DNA from: Rhodospirillales bacterium
GTDB lineage: Bacteria > Pseudomonadota > Alphaproteobacteria > Rhodospirillales > Magnetospirillaceae
Direction of reading: 5' to 3'
NCBI GenBank assembly: GCA_014380005.1
Contig: JACMKT010000005.1
Location: 1-39,060 of the forward strand
DNA length: 39,060 nt
The stretch's first letter is position 1. Every line of letters starts with the position of its first letter. Positions 33,197-39,060 of this stretch are shown here, one piece after another. The position numbers and the translations under genes are program-made. The notes below the pieces were generated by a model. That model did not search any database. It was given only the letters and a program-made list of their open reading frames with translations, and had not been told where the DNA came from.

Positions 33197-33211
33197 CACC
33201 CTTTCTGGGTG
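33197..33211 (-). promoter_or_regulatory. leader hairpin before unknown-family gene B
   Basis: CACCC and GGGTG (minus strand, 33197-33201 and 33207-33211) pair around AGAAA, 14-28 nt before the ATG and just before its GAGGG site. It has the same CCCAGAA...GGG core as the hairpin before gene A. Confidence 0.4.
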
Positions 33212-33285
33212 CCCTCCATACCCAAGTCATAGCATGGGGCACCGCCGTGGCGGGGTCAACCGGGCGGTAACCCTATCCTTGAAGG

Positions 33286-34023
33286 TTAGCGGATGAAAAC
33301 CTTCTCGCCGTGCTGAGTGCAACCGGCCTCGGCCAATGCCACGAAGGTGTCGGTGATGTCTTCCGGCTGGGGCAGCGTGCTGGGATCCTCGCCGGGGAAG
33401 GCGATGGCGCGCATGCGGGTGGCGACCACGCCGGGGTCGATCAGGTTCACGCGCAGCTTGGAAATGTTGACCACTTCCTCGGCCCAGGTGCTGACCATGG
33501 TCTCCAGCGCCGCCTTGGTGGCGGCATAGACGCCCCAATAGGGATAGGTGCCGCGGGTGACGCCCGAGGTCACGAACATGGCCCGGCCCGAATCGGACAC
33601 GCGCAGCAACGGGTCGAACGCGCGGATCAGCCGGTAATTGGCGGTGACGTTGACGTCGAAGGCTTCCTGGAAGTGCTTGTGGTCGATATGGCCGATGGGA
33701 GCCAGCCCGCCGCCGATATCACCGGCAATGCCGGCCAGCACGTCCAGCCTGCCGAAGCGCTCGAACATGGCGGCGGCCACCTGATCGATCTTGTCGAATT
33801 CGCGCAGGTTCAGCGGGCACAGCACCGCCTTGCCGTAGTCTTGACCAAGGCCGCTTGCCGCGGCGGCCGCTGTAATTTCGTCGTCAAGCTCCTCCAGGCC
33901 GCCCTGGGTGCGGGCGACGCAGATGACTTCGGCGCCCTCGGCGGCGAAGCGCTTGGCGACGGCACGGCCGATGCCGCGCGAGGCACCGGTGACCAGCGCC
34001 ACGCGCCCCGTCAGGCGGCCCAT
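33286..34023 (-). CDS. short-chain dehydrogenase/reductase (SDR)
   Basis: A 245-residue NAD(P)-dependent oxidoreductase of the classical SDR fold. The cofactor motif TGASRGIG is at 12-19; the catalytic residues are Ser153 (MFVTSGV), Tyr166 and Lys170 (YAATK). The usual NNAG strand reads AGIAGDIGG here. An Arg at about 38 (CVART) suggests NADP. It follows purF with no gap and ends 61 bp short of the preceding gene. The substrate is not evident. Confidence 0.88.
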   Translation of the reverse strand: MGRLTGRVALVTGASRGIGRAVAKRFAAEGAEVICVARTQGGLEELDDEITAAAAASGLGQDYGKAVLCPLNLREFDKIDQVAAAMFERFGRLDVLAGIAGDIGGGLAPIGHIDHKHFQEAFDVNVTANYRLIRAFDPLLRVSDSGRAMFVTSGVTRGTYPYWGVYAATKAALETMVSTWAEEVVNISKLRVNLIDPGVVATRMRAIAFPGEDPSTLPQPEDITDTFVALAEAGCTQHGEKVFIR

Positions 34024-35508
34024 TTACGAGGCTCCTTCGGTCAGCAGCGACAATTGCTTGGTGTCCTTATCCTTGGACGCCTCGATGTAATCGGTGGGGT
34101 TGACCGGATAATCGCCGGTGAAGCAGGCGTCGCAGAATTGCGGGCTGGCGGGGTCGCGGGCTTCGCCGCCCACAGCCTTGTACAGGCCGTCGATGGAGAT
34201 GAAGGCCAGGGAGTCCACGCCGATCAGCTTGGCCATGCCCTCAAGGTCGTAGCGGGCGGCCAGCAGCTTCTCGCGCTCGGGGGTGTCGATGCCGAAATAG
34301 CAGGAATAGGTGGTGGGCGGCGACGAGATGCGCATGTGCACCTCGGTGGCGCCGGCCTGACGCACCAGTTCGACGATCTTGCGGCTGGTGGTGCCGCGCA
34401 CGATGGAATCGTCCACCAGCACCACGCGCTTGCCCTCGATGCTGGCGCGGTTGGGGTTGTGCTTCATCTTGACGCCGGCGTGACGGATGTTGTCGGTCGG
34501 CTGGATGAAGGTACGGCCCACATAGTGGTTGCGGATGATGCCCAGTTCGAACGGGATGCCGGCTTCGGCGGCATAGCCCAAAGCGGCGGGCACGCCGGAA
34601 TCGGGCACCGGCACGATGACGTCGGCGTCCACATTGCTTTCGCGGGCCAGTTGGGCGCCGATGCGCTTGCGCGCCTCGTACACCGAAGTGCCTTCCATGA
34701 TGGAATCGGGCCGGGCGAAGTAGATGTATTCGAAGATGCAGAAGCGGCGGCGGTTGTTGCCGAACGGCTTCAGCGAGCGGATTCCGTCCTTGTTCAGCAC
34801 GACGATTTCGCCGGCTTCCACGTCGCGCACGAATTCGGCGCCGATGATGTCCAGGGCGCAGGTCTCGGACGCCAGGATCCACGAACCGTCCAGGCGACCG
34901 ATGACCAGCGGGCGGATGCCCAGCGGGTCGCGCACGCCGATGACGCTGTCCTTGGTCAGGCAGACCAGCGAATAGGCGCCCTCGATCTGACGCAGGGCGT
35001 CGATCAGCCGGTCTTCCACGGTGGAATACAGGCTGATGGCGATCAGGTGGATGATGACTTCGGTGTCGGTGGTGGACTGGAACAGGCAGCCGCGCTTGAC
35101 CAGTTGGCGCCGCACTTGGGTCGCGTTGGTCAGATTGCCGTTATGGCCCAGGGCCAGACCGCCGAACTCCATTTCCGCGAACAGCGGCTGCACGTTGCGC
35201 AGCAGGGTCTCGCCGGTGGTGGAATAGCGCACATGGCCGACCGACGAGCGGCCCTTCAGCTTGCGGATGACGGATTCGCTGCCGAAGCAATCCTCCACAT
35301 GGCCCAAATCGCGGTGGTTGTGGAACTGCTCACCGTCGAACGAGACGATGCCCGCCGCCTCCTGGCCACGGTGCTGCAGCGCGTGCAGGCCCAGGGCGAC
35401 CAGGGCCGCCGCTTCCGGGTGGCCGAAGACGCCGAAGACACCGCATTCTTCGCGCAGATGATCGTCATCGTAGGGATTGGTGGTGAACATTTGATCCGCC
35501 GCTTGCAT
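34024..35508 (-). CDS. purF: amidophosphoribosyltransferase
   Basis: A 494-residue PurF, the first committed enzyme of purine synthesis (PRPP plus glutamine to phosphoribosylamine). The Ntn glutaminase nucleophile is the Cys of ECGVFG (residue 22), released by propeptide removal. GHVRYSTTG and the PRPP motif VVLVDDSIVRGTTS are intact. Four Cys (CIFEY, CYFG, CDACF) could bind an Fe-S cluster, as in Bacillus-type PurF. The ATG at 35508 overlaps the cvpA stop (TGATG), so coupling is expected; ATG at 35490 is an alternative start. Confidence 0.95.
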   Translation of the reverse strand: MQAADQMFTTNPYDDDHLREECGVFGVFGHPEAAALVALGLHALQHRGQEAAGIVSFDGEQFHNHRDLGHVEDCFGSESVIRKLKGRSSVGHVRYSTTGETLLRNVQPLFAEMEFGGLALGHNGNLTNATQVRRQLVKRGCLFQSTTDTEVIIHLIAISLYSTVEDRLIDALRQIEGAYSLVCLTKDSVIGVRDPLGIRPLVIGRLDGSWILASETCALDIIGAEFVRDVEAGEIVVLNKDGIRSLKPFGNNRRRFCIFEYIYFARPDSIMEGTSVYEARKRIGAQLARESNVDADVIVPVPDSGVPAALGYAAEAGIPFELGIIRNHYVGRTFIQPTDNIRHAGVKMKHNPNRASIEGKRVVLVDDSIVRGTTSRKIVELVRQAGATEVHMRISSPPTTYSCYFGIDTPEREKLLAARYDLEGMAKLIGVDSLAFISIDGLYKAVGGEARDPASPQFCDACFTGDYPVNPTDYIEASKDKDTKQLSLLTEGAS

Positions 35509-36239
35509 CACTGGTTGGTTTGGAACAGCCGGTCCAACTGGCCCCGGCTTTCCTTGTCATAGCCCTTCGCCGGCTTGGCCGGAGAGGTTGTTTCGCCCGG
35601 CTTCGCCGGATTGGATAGCTCGCCCGGTTTGGCCGGGCCGCGTTTGTCTTCCACCGGGCTGGCCGGCAGGGGGGCGACGAACTGGCGGAATTTCTGTTCC
35701 GCTTCCATCAAGTCGCGGGCCTCGCTCGAGACCGCCTTGGTCTTTTGCTCGGCGCTGCCGAAGCCGTCGGGCGCGAAGCCCTTCAACAATGCGCTGCCAC
35801 GTTCCAGCCAGGGCTGGGTCTTGGCCTGGGCCAGCCAGTCCGGCTGGTCGGGGCCGGTGAACCACGTCACGCCCATATAAAGCAAGCAGGCCAGCAGGCC
35901 GCCTAGTCCCAATCCGAACACAAAGCCCAAGGAAGAATCAACGCTGTTCAGCGCGCTTCGGCGGACCCGGTCGGAAATGGCTTTGGTGAGAATGGACAGT
36001 GTCAGCAACGATAGCAGAAACAGGCTCACGGCGGTCGCCACATCGGCGCCCAATGCTGAGTCTATGTGGCTGCGGACGAAGGGCCGCGCAAGGCTGAAGC
36101 CATAAAAAGTGGCAGCGCCGGCACCGATCCACGCGCCGATTGCCAGCACTTGGTGGACGAAGCCACGAAAAAAGGAAAAGGCCGCCAAGCCGAGCATCAC
36201 GACGGCGACAATGATGTCCACGGCGGTGAAATTGCCCAT
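35508..36239 (-). CDS. cvpA: CvpA-family membrane protein with PAKPGE-repeat tail
   Basis: A 243-residue protein with four N-terminal membrane segments typical of CvpA (TAVDIIVAVVMLGLAAFSFFRGF, and NSVDSSLGFVFGLGLGGLLACL). The C-terminal half is soluble and ends in a Pro/Lys/Glu-rich stretch with PAKPGE-like units (GPAKPGELSNPAKPGETTSPAKP). CvpA is linked to colicin V production and, in other bacteria, to envelope stress. It sits between radA and purF, a conserved alphaproteobacterial order, and its stop overlaps the purF start. Confidence 0.92.
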   Translation of the reverse strand: MGNFTAVDIIVAVVMLGLAAFSFFRGFVHQVLAIGAWIGAGAATFYGFSLARPFVRSHIDSALGADVATAVSLFLLSLLTLSILTKAISDRVRRSALNSVDSSLGFVFGLGLGGLLACLLYMGVTWFTGPDQPDWLAQAKTQPWLERGSALLKGFAPDGFGSAEQKTKAVSSEARDLMEAEQKFRQFVAPLPASPVEDKRGPAKPGELSNPAKPGETTSPAKPAKGYDKESRGQLDRLFQTNQ

Positions 36240-36272
36240 GTTAGGCGTGGCTCTTTCGTCGGCTGGCAGTCG

Positions 36273-37646
<1,374 letters not shown>

Positions 37647-37695
37647 AGGGGGGCGTCCTTAGGTGCGGGGCAGCGGAAATCAGGAAGAGAAAGAC

Positions 37696-37992
37696 TCATC
37701 CGATCCAGTGGAACCCTTTGGCCATCAGTGCGGCCAATCCTAGGGCAACGCAAATCAGGCCGCCCCAGGTGATGCGGAAATCCTGGCGCATATCGCCACG
37801 CAACTGGCGTGCTTCGGCCCGAAGGTCCGAGACGTCCCGTTCAACATGGCCTACTGAGGCCTCTAATTTCGCAATGCGCGCTTCCATGCCACCATCTTGG
37901 CCTCCACCTCCGCCGGTTTCAAGTCCCGTGGACCCAGCCTTAAGGGCGGTTATGCGCGCTTCGAGGAATCCGATGTCAGCGTGCTTGGGCAT
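37696..37992 (-). CDS. small coiled-coil protein with C-terminal membrane anchor
   Basis: A 98-residue protein. Residues 1-25 are hydrophilic (MPKHADIGFLEARITALKAG), followed by a Gly-rich link (ETGGGGGQDGG), then a coiled coil (ARIAKLEASVGHVERDVSDLRAEARQLR) and one membrane helix (TWGGLICVALGLAALMA). The layout resembles small phage-associated or XhlA-like anchors, but I see no phage genes. Its first 17 bp overlap the end of the next small gene. Confidence 0.72.
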   Translation of the reverse strand: MPKHADIGFLEARITALKAGSTGLETGGGGGQDGGMEARIAKLEASVGHVERDVSDLRAEARQLRGDMRQDFRITWGGLICVALGLAALMAKGFHWIG

Positions 37993-38194
37993 CGAGTCTC
38001 GCCTTCAAGAATTCTTCCAGGCCGGAAATCGCTTCCTTTAGACCATCGTCATACGTAGCGGCGGATGCCTTCGCCTTCTCGAATTCACCGGCGTGCAAGT
38101 GGATCGTCATGTCATGGAGGCCCTGCATGGCCTTTAGGGACGATGCCACCATAGTGACCAGAAGAATTTCGGGGTCTTCGTTCATTACTGCCAT
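37976..38194 (-). CDS. small helical protein of unknown function, 72 aa
   Basis: A 72-residue protein (MAVMNEDPEILLVTMVASSL; ends with EEFLKARLDAQAR), predicted helical and soluble. The ATG at 38194 touches the mlaF stop; an ATG at 38185 is possible. It overlaps the next small gene by 17 bp, suggesting coupled expression of mlaF and both small genes. I do not recognise it. Confidence 0.65.
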   Translation of the reverse strand: MAVMNEDPEILLVTMVASSLKAMQGLHDMTIHLHAGEFEKAKASAATYDDGLKEAISGLEEFLKARLDAQAR

Positions 38195-38982
38195 TAAGCC
38201 CGCAATTCCATCTTGATCGGTCCCTCGGCGCGGCCATGGATGAACTGGTCCACGTATTCGTTGCCCGAATGGTCCACGTCCTTGGCCGGGCCGACCCAGA
38301 TCAGGCGGCCCTTATACAGCATGGCGATGCGGTCGGCGATTTTGCGGGCCGAGGCCATGTCGTGGGTGATGGACAGGGTGGTGGCGCCCAATTCCTTGGT
38401 GCATTTGACGATCAGATCGTTGATCACGTCGGCCATGATGGGGTCCAGGCCGGTGGTGGGTTCGTCGAAGAAGATGATCTCGGGGCTCGACGCGATGGCG
38501 CGGGCCAGGGCCACGCGCTTTTGCATGCCGCCGGACAACTCCGACGGGAACAGCTCGCCCGAGGACGGGGCAAGGCCGACCTGGGCCAGCTTTTCCATGG
38601 CGATGTCGCGGGCTTTGTTGCGTTCCATGTTGCGGCCCTGGATCAGGCCGAACGCCACGTTTTCCCACACCTTCAGCGAATCGAACAGGGCGGCGCCCTG
38701 GAACAGCATGCCGAACTGGGTCAGCACGCGGTCGCGGTTGCGGCCACGCAGGCCGACAACTTCCTCGCCATCAATGCGGATGGAACCGCGCTCGGGGCGC
38801 AACAGGCCCAGGATGCATTTCAGCATCACCGACTTGCCGGTGCCGGAACCGCCGATGACCACCACCGACTCGCCCTTGGCCAGGGACAGGTCGATGCCGT
38901 CCAGCACCACCTTGGGGCCGAACGATTTGTGGACGTCGGTCATTTGAATTTTCGGCGGGGCGGTGTTGGTCATGTGGCTCAT
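38194..38982 (-). CDS. mlaF: Mla phospholipid-transport ABC ATPase
   Basis: A 262-residue ATP-binding protein of the Mla (YrbF/Mkl) type, which powers phospholipid trafficking between inner and outer membranes. Walker A is GGSGTGKS (44-51), the signature is LSGGM (149-153), Walker B is IIFFDE (169-174), followed by the switch His in ITHDM. GMLFQGAALFDSL is typical of MlaF. It overlaps the MlaE-like permease gene by ATGA. Confidence 0.92.
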   Translation of the reverse strand: MSHMTNTAPPKIQMTDVHKSFGPKVVLDGIDLSLAKGESVVVIGGSGTGKSVMLKCILGLLRPERGSIRIDGEEVVGLRGRNRDRVLTQFGMLFQGAALFDSLKVWENVAFGLIQGRNMERNKARDIAMEKLAQVGLAPSSGELFPSELSGGMQKRVALARAIASSPEIIFFDEPTTGLDPIMADVINDLIVKCTKELGATTLSITHDMASARKIADRIAMLYKGRLIWVGPAKDVDHSGNEYVDQFIHGRAEGPIKMELRA

Positions 38983-39060
38983 TTGCCGAAATACAGTGCG
39001 GTGATGGCGTAATTGAAGATCAGGATCATGATTGCGGCCGACACCACCGAATTGGTGGTG
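38979..39060 (-). CDS. mlaE: C-terminus of MlaE-type permease, cut by window edge
   Basis: The last 26 codons of a membrane protein (NSVVSAAIMILIFNYAIT, then ALYFGK and stop) are visible. The sequence and its position before mlaF match the last helix of MlaE/YrbE permeases. The rest lies beyond the window. The TGA overlaps the mlaF ATG. Confidence 0.8.
   Translation of the reverse strand, partial: TTNSVVSAAIMILIFNYAITALYFGK

Noticed and set aside
33310-35562. 750-codon open frame on the plus strand across SDR and purF
   Set aside because: Antisense to two clearly identified genes; composition is rich in His, Gly and Asp, typical of GC-rich shadow frames.
37696-38194. Small gene pair as a toxin-antitoxin system
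   Set aside because: One protein has a membrane anchor and coiled coil, the other no DNA-binding motif; no known toxin family is visible.

Overview
The window is GC-rich chromosomal DNA, except for one AT-rich patch at about 28.29-30.12 kb. It most resembles an alphaproteobacterium of the Rhodospirillales (Magnetospirillum-like). The reasons are the radA-cvpA-purF order, the many PAS/HisKA sensor kinases, an ELM1-family protein, an ethylene-receptor-type kinase and an mlaE-mlaF operon. The genus is inferred from gene content, not proven. I see no rRNA, tRNA, CRISPR array or insertion sequence.

Layout. 0-6 kb (minus): a sensing operon of a DctP-type periplasmic binding protein, a TorS-like hybrid kinase and a NIT-PAS-PAS kinase cut by the window edge, with no TRAP permease genes. 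6-7.3 kb (plus): an NsrR-like Rrf2 regulator and a protein ending in a receiver-like domain without its phospho-acceptor. 7.4-10 kb: a TolC-family outer-membrane protein and a GntR/FadR regulator. 10-17.5 kb: mostly membrane proteins (TerC, fused SpmA-SpmB, LrgAB, SemiSWEET, MgtC/DUF4010, YoaK) plus a ferritin-like protein. 17.5-27.3 kb: a DEAD-box helicase with a stand-alone Lrp/AsnC-type domain, two hydrolases, pyrE, a crotonase, ELM1-like and trypsin-like proteins, and an ethylene-receptor-like histidine kinase. 30.1-39 kb (minus): a macro-domain protein, two tandem paralogues of unknown family, SDR-purF-cvpA, radA, two small proteins, mlaF and the end of mlaE.

The most interesting region is 27.3-30.1 kb. 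A tyrosine recombinase gene with all catalytic residues is followed at once by an AT-rich 1.79-kb segment holding two convergent genes, a UbiA-type prenyltransferase and a multi-pass membrane protein of unknown function. The segment is bounded by a perfect 25-bp inverted repeat. Each copy contains a translation start, so both genes begin with the same leader, ATG and first codons. The left copy also holds the last codon and stop of the recombinase. Inversion would exchange the two genes exactly without damaging any reading frame. A promoter-like sequence lies just outside the right repeat and points inward. I read this as a candidate site-specific inversion switch that selects which of two membrane proteins occupies each expression site.

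Three long palindromic intergenic elements (7.4, 12.7 and 21.9 kb), a tandem repeat inside a receiver domain, and matching leader hairpins before the paralogue pair are further structures not explained by ordinary gene content.
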